This document shows positions 21,101-31,540 of a DNA stretch of 64,000 nucleotides, piece by piece; within the stretch, counting starts at the first letter, position 1, and each line of letters begins with the position of its first letter. The stretch lies in NCBI GenBank assembly GCA_036426205.1, contig WSYH01000651.1:114843-178842 (forward strand). Direction: 5' to 3'. The position numbers and the translations under genes were made by a program. Under the pieces are notes generated by a model. It saw nothing but the letters and a program-made list of their open reading frames with translations. It ran no database searches and was not told where the DNA came from. The DNA comes from Ascaphus truei (lineage: Eukaryota; Chordata; Amphibia; Anura; Ascaphidae).

Positions 21101-21286
21101 TCCACTCTACGCGTTTCGCCCAATAGGACAGCAGGCTTCATCAGGAGTCCACTCTACGCGTTTCGCCCAATAGGACAGCAGGCTTCATCAGGAGTCCTGA
21201 TGAAGCCTGCTGTCCTATTGGGCGAAACGCGTAGAGTGGACCCTGATGAAGCCTGCTGTCCTATTGGGCGAAACGCGTAGAGTGGA
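21101..21286. ncRNA. Four hammerhead-like motifs in an inverted 2+2 array
   Basis: Two minus-strand copies (21101-21146, 21148-21193) face two plus-strand copies (21195-21240, 21241-21286). Each has CTGATGAAGCC, a loop, GGGCGAAACGCGTAGAG and a potential stem I from TCC/GGA. The array is a near-perfect palindrome centred on 21194. One extra A separates CTGATGA from stem II relative to the textbook hammerhead. Family knowledge: CTGATGA...GAAA cores with a very short stem III are reported in Penelope-like elements. Self-cleavage is inferred, not shown. Confidence 0.6.
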
Positions 21287-21687
21287 CCCGCCCAGGAAGT
21301 GTAATGATTGGTCCTGCTAGCTGTCAATCACGGACCGCACCGGAAGTGAAAGGAGAGTGAGTAGGCTGCACACGAGAGCCAAGTTTTCACATGTTGCCAT
21401 ACTGAACTTTATTGTCTGCACTTAGTTTGTGTTTTTTCTGTTGTTTTTTTCCTCCATGCTCCCCCTGGGTTGTGAAAATATATATCTGACGAAACGCGTC
21501 AGGACTGCAGTGCCGACACTTCGTCATCACTGAGGGACGGAAAGACTGGCGAACTTCCATCCCTGCTGCACAGAGCCCCAGTGTTGGTTCAGACGAAAAC
21601 CTATCTGGATTGGAGGGACTGATAACGAAGGACTTCCGTTTCATAATATCACCATCATCCACCAGCATAAAGATGCATCCTTGCTTC

Positions 21688-21762
21688 ATTTTTGCATAGC
21701 CAGTATAACCAACTGTCTGTGGGTGGGTTTACTGGCTATGCAAAAATGAAGCAAGGATAGGT
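21688..21762. repeat. Hairpin remnant of a type B hammerhead
   Basis: CCTTGCTTCATTTTTGCATA and its complement flank a 14-base core containing AACTGTCTGTGGG. The catalytic CTGATGA...GAAA segment is missing, leaving only the long stem I. Confidence 0.6.
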
Positions 21763-22570
21763 TTTACCATACTTAGTTAAGCTATGATGGGTAAAAAAAA
21801 GAAAGTGACAAAAACACTCACAAAAGCATAAGCAAATGGAATACGACTTGTATGCTCATTTGCATGTCTTAGACAGGTCTGCAACCCTGCCTTTCACACA
21901 TTACCCAGCACACAGCACTTCCACTGCAGCAAGGGATTCTGGGAAATTACATGCAAATGAGCACACAGTGCCACTTTTTGCTTCAAAACCATTAACATAA
22001 TGAAGATAATGGTGAAAGGCGGGGTTGCAGGCCTGTCTAAGGCGGCCATAGGGCCGTCGATGGCGACGGAGACACGGCGGGTGACGTCACCCGTCGCCAC
22101 CGACGGAAGTTATGTTTCGCGGGATTCCGCCAATTTGATTTGTTCAAGGCGTCACGTGAACCCGACAGCCCTTGAAAAATCTAATTTTGCCGGTTCCACT
22201 TTCCGCGATGGCGACGTTGCTCGTCGCCTAGACCTCGCGTATAGTGACGGTAGTGAGTGATGCGACACGTGACGTCACCGTCGCCAACTAGCGAAAGTCT
22301 GTCTTTCGCTTTGCGGTGGCGTCTAGGGCTACCAAGTCATTGATGGTTCAGGGGCTGTCACATGAGGCGACAGCCCCTGAAAATCAAATACCAGTATTGC
22401 CGGCTTACTATAAGCACAACGCTGGCTGTTGGCGGCGACAATGCATTTGTTTCCGGTCGACGTCGCGTCGCCAGCACTATAAGCGCAGCCTAAAAATTTG
22501 CCATATGCTTTGCTGTGGAGGGTTTTTGTCACTTTTTTTACCCACCATAGCTTAACTAAGTATGGTAAAA
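21754..22570 (-). mobile_element. Family RB repeat split by a MITE
   Basis: 21754-22040 and 22491-22570 are segments of the same small repeat family as 22675-22960. A Harbinger-type MITE sits between CCTGTCTAA and TAAAAATTTGCC, where the other copy reads CCTGTCTAAGATATGC. Confidence 0.6.
22041..22490. mobile_element. PIF/Harbinger-type MITE, apparently composite
   Basis: Flanked by TAA on both sides (22038-22040, 22491-22493), the usual 3-bp Harbinger duplication. The ends read GGCGGCCATAGGG and, inverted, GGCTGCGCTTATAGTGC. An internal end-like sequence (TCGCGTATAGTGACGG) near 22235 suggests two MITEs joined. It is rich in CpG and TGACGTCA. No coding capacity. Confidence 0.7.
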
Positions 22571-22960
22571 GCTATCCTTGCTTCATTTTGCATAGCCAGT
22601 AAAACCAACCCCCCACTGATGAGACCCATTTCAAATGTTGAAATGGCTGTCTGTGGATGGGTTTACTGGCTATGCATCTTTAAACCTGGCTGTGCTCAAA
22701 GCTGTGACCATGCAGCAAGTTAAGCCTATAGGGAACATGTTAATGGTTTTGAAGAAAAGGTGGCAACTGTGTGTTCATTTGCATGTCATTTACCAGAATC
22801 CCTTGCTGCATGGAAATGCTGGGTGATAATAGTGAAACGCAGGGTTGCAGACCTGTCTAAGATATGCAAATGAGATCCAGTAATATTTCGATTTGCTTTA
22901 TGCTTTGCTGTGAGGGTTTTTGTCACTTTTTTTTACCACCATAGCTTAACTAAGTGTATA
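22568..22960 (+). mobile_element. Family RB repeat with hammerhead-like 5' end
   Basis: It starts with TTGCTTCATTTTGCATAGCC, contains the motif at 22602-22652 and continues through CCTGGCTGTGCTCAAAGC, ATGCAAATG and ACCACCATAGCTTAACTAAG. About 390 bp, with no ORF, it resembles a small non-autonomous retroelement that begins with a ribozyme. Confidence 0.6.
22602..22652 (+). ncRNA. Hammerhead-like motif with extended stem I (type B)
   Basis: ACTGATGAGACCC, then TTGAAATGGCTGTCTGTGG. The flanks GCATAGCCAGTAAAACC (22583-22599) and GGGTTTACTGGCTATGC are complementary, which would extend stem I to more than 16 pairs. The stem II/GAAA side has decayed. Confidence 0.5.
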
Positions 22961-22966
22961 TATAAT

Positions 22967-23006
22967 AACCCCTGACGAAGACAATTGGTTGAAACCGTAC
23001 GGGTGA
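22967..23006 (+). ncRNA. Hammerhead-like motif (CTGACGA variant)
   Basis: CCCCTGACGAAGACAATTGG, TTGAAACCGTACGGGTG. CCC before the core pairs with GGG after GTA. It lies at the start of a plus-strand repeat that runs downstream to about 23.9 kb. Confidence 0.5.
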
Positions 23007-23936
23007 ATAGCTGAGAGAGGATCTAGACTATCAGTGTTCCAACTCTTTGGAGAGATTTTGCAGATCTGTTGGTTGAACAGCTGAACAAGTTGCTGTGTGA
23101 CAGGGCTTGGATACAGAGTACAACACTTGCCGGAGAAATCCGCCAAGACGCGATTTAAACCCCCCTCGTGATGCGGAAGCGGTGAGTTAGGCAGGGAAGA
23201 AGGAGAGAGGCTTCAGTATACCGTGCGTCTGGAGACGTGGAAGAGCCCAGATTCTAATCTCAAGCACACAGACGGAGCCGCAAAGAGGATTGATCAGACA
23301 GACGGGGTCACCCAAATTCACTGTGGGGCGAGAGCCTCCAGTGAGGAGAGGAAAGCTGGGTAGTCACCCCCCTAATCGTGCTCTGTATATCCCGCTGTTG
23401 GCAAACAGATTGTCCCAAGCCCACCATCCAGAAGAACATCACTGGGGTAAGGAGAAACTATTGGACGTATAGTACACATCATTCTATATGAAATGAACTT
23501 TGTCTAATTGATACAGATTGTCGTTTTAAAGACACTGATGTACATTGGGACTTTAATATTCCTACTGTACATAGAGAATCTATGATCCCCTCTCGCTGAT
23601 TGCATATAAGCAATTTTATTTCTTGTGTTGACAAGCTATTTTATAAATATTTCTAAACAAATATTTAAGGACTATCCATTTCAGCTTCACATTTGATTGT
23701 TACAATGTTCATTCATTAATACCGGCTGGTGATCTAATAGAGAAGCCAAAGAAGCGATACTGTCCCCTAGATATTCTACTGAGACCGGATTATAGTGATT
23801 ATTAATAGTCAATTATCCAGAGATCCTCAGTGCCTCTTCAAATATAGTTTTTTGAACACTAATTTCACAGTTGTTAATATTATTCTTGCACAGTTTTTCT
23901 TTGTGCCTAGGTCATCTACGCCTATATATATATATA
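23007..23936 (+). mobile_element. Leader-like body of a Penelope-type repeat
   Basis: This follows the ribozyme-like motif and contains CpG-containing promoter-like DNA (23140-23250), then AT-rich DNA. No reverse transcriptase or endonuclease sequence is present. Assignment rests on the hammerhead at its head. Confidence 0.35.
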
Positions 23937-24089
23937 CAGTGTTCGATAAACCTATACATTTGCTCGCCCCGGGCGAGTGGATTTAACCCGGGCGAGTGTA
24001 AATATTGGCCCAAGCAGCACACGTTTGGTACTAGGTGGCGAGTAGATTTTTTTGTGTGGCGAGTAGATTTTTTGGTGATTTGTCAACCA

Positions 24090-24092
<3 letters not shown>
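23937..24092. mobile_element. 156-bp MITE inside a TA tract
   Basis: The ends are CAGTGTTCGATAAACC and, inverted, CAGTGGTTGACAAATCACC, flanked by TA on both sides. The interior holds GCTCGCCCCGGGCGAGTGG and two GGCGAGTAGATTTTTT repeats. A TA duplication points to a Tc1/mariner-type origin, but the superfamily is not certain. Confidence 0.65.

Positions 24093-24141
<49 letters not shown>
24093..24141. repeat. (TA)n tract
   Basis: Simple TA repeat adjoining the MITE. Confidence 0.9.
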
Positions 24142-24519
24142 GATCCTAACATCTATTATTCATTCACGTATGACTATCCATCCCAGTACACTACCTAGTA
24201 GCCGCAACGCCATTGGGATTTTAAATCTTCAATGTAAATATACTGTAGGTCACTACAGTATGTATATTATGATTTGGATATACAGTAATAACATTGTATT
24301 ATTTTTGTGGTCCATTGGACAAGTTTTAGATCAGAGCTGATCATATGGCTATTTTATTACTGCCTGAGAGATAATATATCTCATGGAATAATATAGTCCC
24401 ACTATTATTTCCTGATTTGCAATGAGTGCAATATTTGTATTCATATGTTCATTCCCTGATGCACCTTGCATTTTATGATTACAATTTATATATAATCAAT
24501 TACCCTGCTCACTTAATGT
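24142..24519. other. AT-rich stretch, nothing recognised
   Basis: No ORF or repeat partner identified. It may be the continuation of the flanking Penelope-type repeat. Confidence 0.35.
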
Positions 24520-24622
24520 AACCATGTATTTGTCATCATAACTCTGTGCCCAGGACTACTTGAAAACGAGAGGTAACTCTCAATGTATTATTTCCTGGTA
24601 AAACATTTTATTAATAAATACA
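24520..24622 (+). repeat. 3' end of the same LINE family
   Basis: CTGTGCCCAGGAC, CTTGAAAACGAGAGGTAACT and TTCCTGGTAAAACATTTTAT match 6230-6380. It is a severely 5'-truncated copy. Confidence 0.85.
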
Positions 24623-24844
24623 TTCACTTAGGATATCCAATGTGAGCAGTTTGGTCAACCTCTTTTTTGTATTAACTATTATATATACATCTAAAATGTA
24701 CAATATGAATAAAACTTTACAAAATATATATGTGTAAATTTTAAATAATATAACTAATGTGAATGGTGATATTAAATTAATGAGTGCAATAAAAAATCCC
24801 TAATTGGATTTTGATTGAAATGTGACTGTTTAAATGCCTAAACA

Positions 24845-25204
24845 CTTCCTAGGGGGACGTTGCCCCCGTGAAGGGTGGTTTAGCCTTCGGGGGGTAGCGA
24901 TAGGGTTAACCCCTTCATTAACTTAGCAGTTAGCCACTAAATATAATGAAGCCCTGTTTTTATTTTTATTACATAAAGTAGAATTGAAGCAGATGGTCTC
25001 CAGAATGGTACTGCATTACTTTCAGATCCAGTGACCCCCTGCTTCCCGAGGTACAGGCCTCAGTATGAGGTGCCAGAATCTCCTGCAAGTTTAAATGCCC
25101 CGGTCACGTTGGACTTTTAAAGTTGCAAGAAATACCCTCACCCCTTACTGAGGCCTGTACCTCAGGAAGCAGGGGGTTCCCAGACCTGGAAGCAATGCGG
25201 TGCG
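24845..25204. repeat. Palindromic repeat modules
   Basis: A TTAACCCCTTCATTAACTTAGC module (24900-24950) is followed by an inverted pair: GGTCTCCAGAATGG...TGAGGTGCC (24985-25065) and its mirror at 25140-25200. The same order occurs at 8700-9010 and 54560 onward. Confidence 0.55.
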
Positions 25205-25675
25205 GCTACTTTTGAAAACAACCACTTTGACAAAAGGTTCAGACAGGTGCAGAGCCTGTAAGGCCTGCTCCTTTATGAGACCCTCCACATGTTTCTTTTC
25301 CCACATCCATCACAAAAAAATAATTGTTAACAATTTTATTAACTGTAACAGTGAATATGTTATTTACTTACTATCATGTGGATGTGGGAAAAGATACATC
25401 GGGAGAACGACGAGAGGCTTGAAGATTAGAATAATGGAGCATTTGAGACTTATCAAGAGAAATTACTTGTCACATCCAGTCTCAAAGCATTTTTCTGAAT
25501 GGTGGCATAAAAAACTTTTCATTTATGGGTATTGAAATTGTTTCTGTGAATGAGAGGGTGGAAATAAAATTAATCTACTGGATCGAAGAGAATCCTTCTG
25601 GATCTTTACATTAAAAACTAGAGTTCCAGGAGTTATTGACCTAGATTGGAATTTAAGTCATTTTTGGGTTTGATC
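25205..25675 (+). pseudogene. Penelope-like element: zinc finger and GIY-YIG endonuclease
   Basis: Encodes the C-terminus of a Penelope-like protein. A cysteine finger (CRACKACSFM) is followed by YVIYLLSCGCGKRYIGRTTR, the GIY-YIG signature, and the downstream catalytic Arg/Glu region (RIMEHLRLIKR). The frame breaks near 25535 in GIEIVS-like text and recovers as VPGVIDLDWNLSHFWV before ending at about 25675. The reverse transcriptase is missing because the copy is 5'-truncated at a repeat module. A degenerate hammerhead lies downstream on the same strand. Confidence 0.8.
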
Positions 25676-26620
25676 ATTACTCTAAGATACTTAATCTTAT
25701 AGATCTTTAGAAAAATTGCTTGGGGTTTTGTAAATAATTATTGATGTATTTTGTTTTCATTCTAAGCACTGATGTGTTTTGGGAACCTACTGTAGCTAGT
25801 AAAAATACATAGTAGTTACTAATTATCATGTTGATTCTCTGAAACACTTGTGTATCATGACCGCTTACAATGAAAATATACATTGGTTATTAATGACCCC
25901 ACTTGATTTCTCAAAAGGATTTGTCTTTTTTGTTTCTTTTCAAAGGGATTTCTGTCCTCTTTATTTGTCTCTTTTTGTTTCTTTCCTTCTTTAAACTTGT
26001 ATCTTTCCTTGATTCTTTTATAGTCACACTAAAACAATAATGGCATGGCTTTAGTTAGGAGTTCATATGAATTTATGCAAAGCACGCAATATTCATTGAA
26101 GTATTAAATAACATTAGTGGTGTGCAAATATGAATGACCCTGTATGATGAATAGGAGTTAAAAGAAACTTTTTGTCATCTTTAGAATTGTGTTAATGTAA
26201 CTTTATTTATATTTCTTTGGTAATGTAGTTTAAGGTCAACACTTTTACATTAAGATTGTTAGTTTAATTGTTTAAATGTTTTAATCATTGTAGCATTATG
26301 TGTTTTCTCTTGTCGTGACGTGCTGTTTCCTGTCAGTTTTTCTTCGGAATCCTGCGGAGGCTGTGTGTGCATGGTGATCCGTGTGCGCGTGCTCACGCTG
26401 CCTCTGCATGATGGATTCTGGGACTGTAGGGGACACAGCATAGGTAGGGGTGGAGGATTCACATATACTTTTTTTCATTATCTGGATCCCAATTTTATTG
26501 ACGCGCAGGACGTGTGACATCAGAGGGTGCACGCATGCACGCCGTGACACCACTATGGGTTTGGCGCGGAAATGTGGCTGTGCCTCAGAGTTTAAAAGTC
26601 CTCAGGCTATGTGACATTGA
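25676..26620 (+). other. 3' UTR of the Penelope-like remnant
   Basis: This is AT-rich, then mixed sequence with CpG-containing text near the hammerhead (26480-26560). No further ORF is recognised. Confidence 0.4.
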
Positions 26621-26663
26621 TGCTCCTTGATAAAGAACTTTTCGTTTGAAATGCAGAGGAGAG
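26621..26663 (+). ncRNA. Degenerate hammerhead-like motif
   Basis: TGCTCCTTGATAAAGAACTT, GTTTGAAATGCAGAGGAGAGC. GCTCC and GGAGAGC can form stem I, while CTGATGA is changed to CTTGATA and GAAAC to GAAAT. The position is downstream of the endonuclease on the same strand. Confidence 0.45.
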
Positions 26664-26774
26664 CTGCTTAACTCCTATTTTTAAGTAGACTGATAGGGAA
26701 GCCCCTGCTGCTGCCTCAACAAGTGATAAGTGAACGGTGCTTTGGGTGTATAAATGGAGGGGAGTAGAGTAGAG

Positions 26775-27430
26775 ATAGAACCCAATTGTAGCACTCAGGT
26801 TCACGCTCTGTATGATGAGTGAATGATTTAAAACATAACTTTATTAGTGTACCAATGAATTAAAATAATGGGTATTAAAAACAGACGACCTGAAGGTATT
26901 CTGACCTTCAATACTCGAACCGTATAGGTTCAGGGTCTATGATAGCTGTGTGTACCTTGATAATCAGGTTACACACTAAACAACATTCCTTGTAAGGATC
27001 TGATGTAAAAGGCAATTCTTACAGGGTGGCTCTAGGGTAAGTATTGGGGTGCAATTCACTAGTGGCAGAGTATAATGAACCGAATAGTAATGTATAATCG
27101 TAGTGGATAGAAAAATATTGGGGAATGACCCCCTTGTGTCCCTGGGGCTGTTTTTCAGTCCATAATGCATGAGGAGGAAGACATCACTTGATTATATATA
27201 AACAATAAACTTCATCCAATTGTAGACTAATACAGGGTGGGGGGCGTTTTTCGGTAGAAGTACAGCTGGGCACCTCCAAGGAAATGCCCAAAGGTAAGTC
27301 CATGCAATCCGATACAGGTCGTCTGTTTTTAATACCCATTATTTTAATTCATTGGTACACTAATAAAGTTATGTTTTAAATCATTCACTCATCATACAGA
27401 GCGTGAACCTGATTGCTACAATTGGGAGCT
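26775..27430. repeat. Inverted repeat with about 115-bp arms
   Basis: Bases 26775-26892 and 27315-27430 are reverse complements, including TTAAAACATAACTTTATTAG and CAGACGACCTG. The arms contain text like Penelope-type 3' ends. The 420-bp spacer has no ORF. Confidence 0.7.
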
Positions 27431-27967
27431 GGGATCCTGTGTCATATGAGAACCCTGGGCAGCCTGACCCTGAAGTGAGGCCGACTTTTGGGCAGGCCAG
27501 CCCCACTGAGCCGCCATCCCCGGGGCACTTGTCCCAGCTCTCCCCTCATGTCAGCGGCCCTGAATACAGGATGTGGTAATGACCTAACACATTGAACTGC
27601 CAATACTATTATTCAAAGTTTTTCGGTTATACAGTAAAAAAAAAAAGCTTATAATGTGGAAATATGAAAAACAATATTTTAAATCAGGCTTATTTTATCT
27701 AGGACCAAATAAAGTAATACTTTAGTAATTAATATAGTATTTCCCCAACTTTTACTGTTATAACCATATACTGTATTATACAGTACATAAATACATTTAA
27801 AAAAGCACATGAGTCTGATTAGAAAGAGAACATTAGTTAACAAATCTAATCTTGTTGCATAGTTATTACACATGATTTATTATGAACTGGTATAAAAAAA
27901 ATAATATGCTATTTTATTACATTACCATGAATTATTTAAGTAAGACATTATAAACCTAAAGAATATA
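27431..27967. other. Unassigned AT-rich DNA
   Basis: GC-richer at 27480-27560, AT-rich afterward. No feature recognised. Confidence 0.35.
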
Positions 27968-28042
27968 CAGCTAAACCCCGTTATAACGCGCCTCGCTATA
28001 CCGCGATTCGGTTATAACACGGTTTTCCTGTGGCTCCCGTTT

Positions 28043-28180
28043 AAAAAAAAAAAAAAAAAAAAAAAAAATTTAAATTTTTTTTTGCACACTGCACACACTC
28101 CCAGCACACACTCTACACTGCACACACTCACACTGCACACACTCACACACTCCCAACACACATACTCACTGCACACACAC
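28043..28180. repeat. Poly-A and CACACTGCACACACTC repeats
   Basis: An A24 run and T-run are followed by a variable CACACTGCA unit. Simple sequence within the Tigger-like element. Confidence 0.8.
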
Positions 28181-29429
28181 TCACAGCTCTCACAATACAA
28201 GTCATGCAATAGCAGTTCTCTTGATGAAATACAGCTGAACGACATGTATGTTTTTTTTTTTAAATAAAGAAACAATCCAAAACTGAAAGTATTGCATGCA
28301 AAAAAAAGTGTTTACAAATAATTACAATGGTGTGTTTCTATAGCACAAATAGATTACAAATGACACGCTTACTATGAAATTGAATTATGCATACAAACTG
28401 GTGCCACACACCACTCTCCCACTATACACATTTTGCTTGCACAGCCTTATACTGGCATTTTGTTTGCATTTTGCCAAAGACTTTAGAAAAGGTCTACGTG
28501 CACAGCATTGATGTGACATTAGCCCAAATTCCTTTATCACGGAGCAACACAAGTGCAAAGACAAATCTTGTCCTTTTGTGTCATACAGCTAAGAACGGTT
28601 ATACATGAACAAACTGACAGATATCCAACTCCTCCTATCGGAGGGGCCCAGTCGGTCAAACTCTTCCCCCCCCTTCTAATAAATAATGGCAGCTGTCTGA
28701 AAAACATTATAACAGCTGGGCAAAACAGTCAACTCGAACATGAATAGGTTTACTAAATGAAATCTCGGAAAGCAGACAAAAACAGCAGCTCACGTCAGTC
28801 CGCTGCGTGGCTTTCTACCTGCAGTTGCATAAACTGACGCTCGTAATCTGCAGGACTAGAAAATTCATTGCAAAAGGAGGAAAAAAAAAATGGCTGCAGC
28901 CGTGAGCTCAGCTAGCTGCTCTGAAAAATATCTCCACTGTATGTCAAGCTATTAACTCCCTGAAGCCTGCGCTACACTGCCTGTCTACACAGGAATTGAT
29001 CGCATCCTCAGTTTTTTCCCCTGCATTCTTCTACAGACTACAAAGGGTCCTTAACTCCTCTCTAGGCTTTAAACAAAAATGCAGGAACAGTGGTTGAGTG
29101 GTAAAAAAAAACAGGCTGAAGGGTTGGAGCAGTAAGCGACACTTGATTAACTCTTGCAATGCCTTGTTGCATGTGGGATTTCAAAATGCATAGACCACCA
29201 AGTAACACAGACAAACCTATTTACAACAGAAATGCACAAAGAAGGCACTAAAGATCACATGTAAACCATTCTACTCTCATAAATTCACTACAAAGGAAAC
29301 TGCATTGCCAGTTCACCTTATGGAGTAAAACTGCCTTGAAATAGAAGAAAACATTTCTGTTTATTTTTTATTGAACAGCACAAAAAGCAGACAAAGGTTT
29401 AATGTTAAACTGCTCATCACTTGACCTAG

Positions 29430-29580
29430 TCAAGAGATAGAGATATACACACACATAGAGAGACAGAGATATACACACATATAGAGAGACAGAGATATAC
29501 ACACAGAGAGAGACAGAGATATACACACAGAGAGATAGAGATATACACACACATAGAGAACAGAGATACACACACACACA
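29430..29580. repeat. AGAGATATACACACA minisatellite
   Basis: About five units of roughly 30 bp with AGAGAGACAGAGATATACAC. The valine/serine/cysteine-rich frames on the minus strand are artefacts of it. Confidence 0.85.
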
Positions 29581-29635
29581 CATGCTCTGACCTCCCCGGC
29601 AGGCTGCCATTGAAGAAAAAAAACCACACGGCTGC

Positions 29636-29712
29636 CGGAGGGGGCTGGGAGGGAGAGGGGAGGGGCTGGGAGGGAGAGGGGAGGGGCTGGGAGGGAGAGG
29701 GAGGGAGGAGAG
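29636..29712. repeat. G-rich 24-bp minisatellite
   Basis: Three tandem units of AGGGGCTGGGAGGGAGAGGG. Each has four or more G-runs, so G-quadruplex formation is possible. Confidence 0.85.
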
Positions 29713-29929
29713 ATGAATCGTCGCCATTTGTAGGGCTTCCGGCCACCTCTTCCTTCCTTCCCTCCTCACTCCCTCCCGATCAGGTGCGCGGCGGCCATTT
29801 TTTTTTTAAATTAGCGCGACCCCGTTACTAACGCGGTGGTCTCGGGGTGGACCCCGAGGACCGCGTTATAACGGGGTTTAGCTGTATTATAATAAACACC
29901 ATTTCAAATTACAAATATGTATGTGTGTG

Positions 29930-29960
<31 letters not shown>

Positions 29961-29969
<9 letters not shown>

Positions 29970-30542
29970 AAACGAAAAAAGAAAGCGCCCGATCCTAGTG
30001 CAATATGTCTAAAATAACATTTAATAATCCCCATAAAATCTAACAATTTAAAACTCACAAAGAATAAGAGCATGTTATGAGATAATACTCATGCACCAGT
30101 ACTGGAACTCTGCTCCTCCGCTCACAAGCCTCTTGATTATGTCCGCCCAGACCTCTCTGTGCCTCCATCCAGCAGGAACTCAGGGAGCAGCGCAACCGCT
30201 GTTAGCATCCTCCAGGAACAGTCCTCGAGTGCAAATGGTTCCGGGCAGGGCAAAATAAGGCGGGGAGCCGTATAAACGTAGCTATCAGCGTCTAGAGTCC
30301 AAAGTATGATGTATACGCTCTCACTAGCAGCACAATGCTCACCCTATGCGTTTCTTCATCGTACCACTCAGTACTTTGGCAAATTGGCTACTTACAACAT
30401 AGCCGATAAAATCAGGCAGTGTGTGTGTGTGTCCCCTCACAGACAATCAGTGTACAGATCAGTTGGCTCCCTCTCTGCTTGGAGTGATCTGGAGTTCTTA
30501 ACTCCTGCAGTGCTGTTTTGCTCTGCTCGGTCAGGTGCTGCT
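29961..30542 (-). mobile_element. 3' terminal part of a Penelope-type repeat
   Basis: It begins beside a TA tract with AAAGAAAGCGCCC, the layout seen at the ends of the other Penelope-type repeats. It contains a hammerhead remnant at 30348-30372 with stem II deleted. It is interrupted at 30543 by a solo LTR. Confidence 0.5.
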
Positions 30543-31321
30543 TGTAACGCGTAGCTCACCACAAACGAGGTGCGAATGCGGGGCTGAGGTAGGGATTGGT
30601 ACAGAACGCCGACCACAACCGCGAGGGCGCGTCTACAGTGTAGGATAGTTTTGCTGGCCGGATCAGGGTAATAGAAGACAGCGTAAATTAGGTACTTGCC
30701 GGGTCTAGGATCGGATCGTTGGGGTACGTAGCCGGAGTCTGGATTGGAGAGCGTAGAATAGTTGTAGAGCCAAAGCCAGGGTCAGTGCAGGAGAGAGCAG
30801 CGTCGTCGTGGTCCAATGCCAGGGTCAGTGTAGGAGAGAGTAGAGTAGTCGTATCCAAAGCCAAAGGTCAGCGCAGGAGAGTATCACAAGGTAAGTTCCA
30901 GGCAGGGTCAGGCAGCAAGGTACAGAGTAGTGAGTAACAGCGTCACACAAACAGGAGTTATGCTCGGCAATGACTGAGAGTTCTGAGAGCATATTTAAAG
31001 GACCTCCCAGCAATAGGAGGCAACCAGGAAGTGGGGGTGCAGTTCCGGATAGGCTGCTGGATCATGCAGGTCTGTCCTATTGCACAGCCAAATGCGACCG
31101 CATTAGAGTATGCGCGCGGTGTGTCCAACACGTAGATGACCCGGTCACGCGCCACAACACCCGCGCCAGTACAGTGGCAAAGACCAGAGGCCACAGGGCC
31201 CACACAGTACCCGCGCCGCGTGCAAGTACCACCGCCAGGTTGCCACTCTTGAGTGCCATGGGGATCAAATGGGCGAGTAAGAGTTAAGGGGGCAGAAGCA
31301 CCAGAACGACGAATCCTCACA
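30543..31321 (-). mobile_element. Solo LTR (family C), 779 bp, target duplication CTGCT
   Basis: The plus strand starts TGTAACGCGTAGC and ends ATCCTCACA, so the element reads TGTGAGGATTCG...GCGTTACA on the minus strand. Identical pentamers CTGCT at 30538-30542 and 31322-31326 flank it. There is no internal region. Ty3/gypsy and retroviral LTRs give TG...CA ends and 4-6 bp duplications. Confidence 0.85.
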
Positions 31322-31540
31322 CTGCTCCAGCGTTGTGGTTACCTCTCCGGTGCTGGAATTCCCTGTCTGACTACCACGATAATGTGGCTATGATATCAGG
31401 CGCCAAAGTCTACAGCTGCAACTGCGCATTCATAACACACGGACTATTGAACACTCTAATGTTTTCTGGAGCCAAACACTTGATCCGTAAATAGATATAG
31501 CATATAAAAAGCATTAAGATAAATGCACAATAAAAGATGT

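Larger units (their letters stand above)
20256..21482. mobile_element. 1.2-kb inverted element inserted in a hammerhead motif, 15-bp target duplication
   Basis: The insertion is flanked by TATCTGACGAAACGC at 20241-20255 and 21483-21497. It is built as two inverted copies: 20465-20590 pairs with 21361-21480, and 20990-21100 pairs with 21287-21345. The two arms meet at a ribozyme-like array. The left arm also holds about 400 bp (20590-20990) missing from the right arm. Its left end (CAGGCGCTAAAACAATAC) looks like the 3' ends of other Penelope-type repeats here. No ORF. Confidence 0.7.
27968..29884. mobile_element. 1.9-kb Tigger-like non-autonomous DNA element
   Basis: The ends read CAGCTAAACCCCGTTATAAC and its exact inverse (GTTATAACGGGGTTTAGCTG), flanked by TA (27966-27967, 29885-29886). 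The end sequence resembles the CAG-starting termini of Tigger/pogo elements (Tc1-mariner superfamily, TA duplication). I find no transposase frame. The interior is poly-A and CACA repeats, about 1.1 kb of apparently unique sequence and a G-rich minisatellite. Confidence 0.75.

Noticed and set aside
21004..21286. Possible CRISPR-like array
   Set aside because: The repeats are inverted, without unique spacers, and the genome is eukaryotic; they fit ribozyme-bearing retroelement ends.
29368..29769. Minus-strand ORFs of 106-133 codons
   Set aside because: They cover the AGAGATATACACACA and G-rich minisatellites; repetitive translation only.
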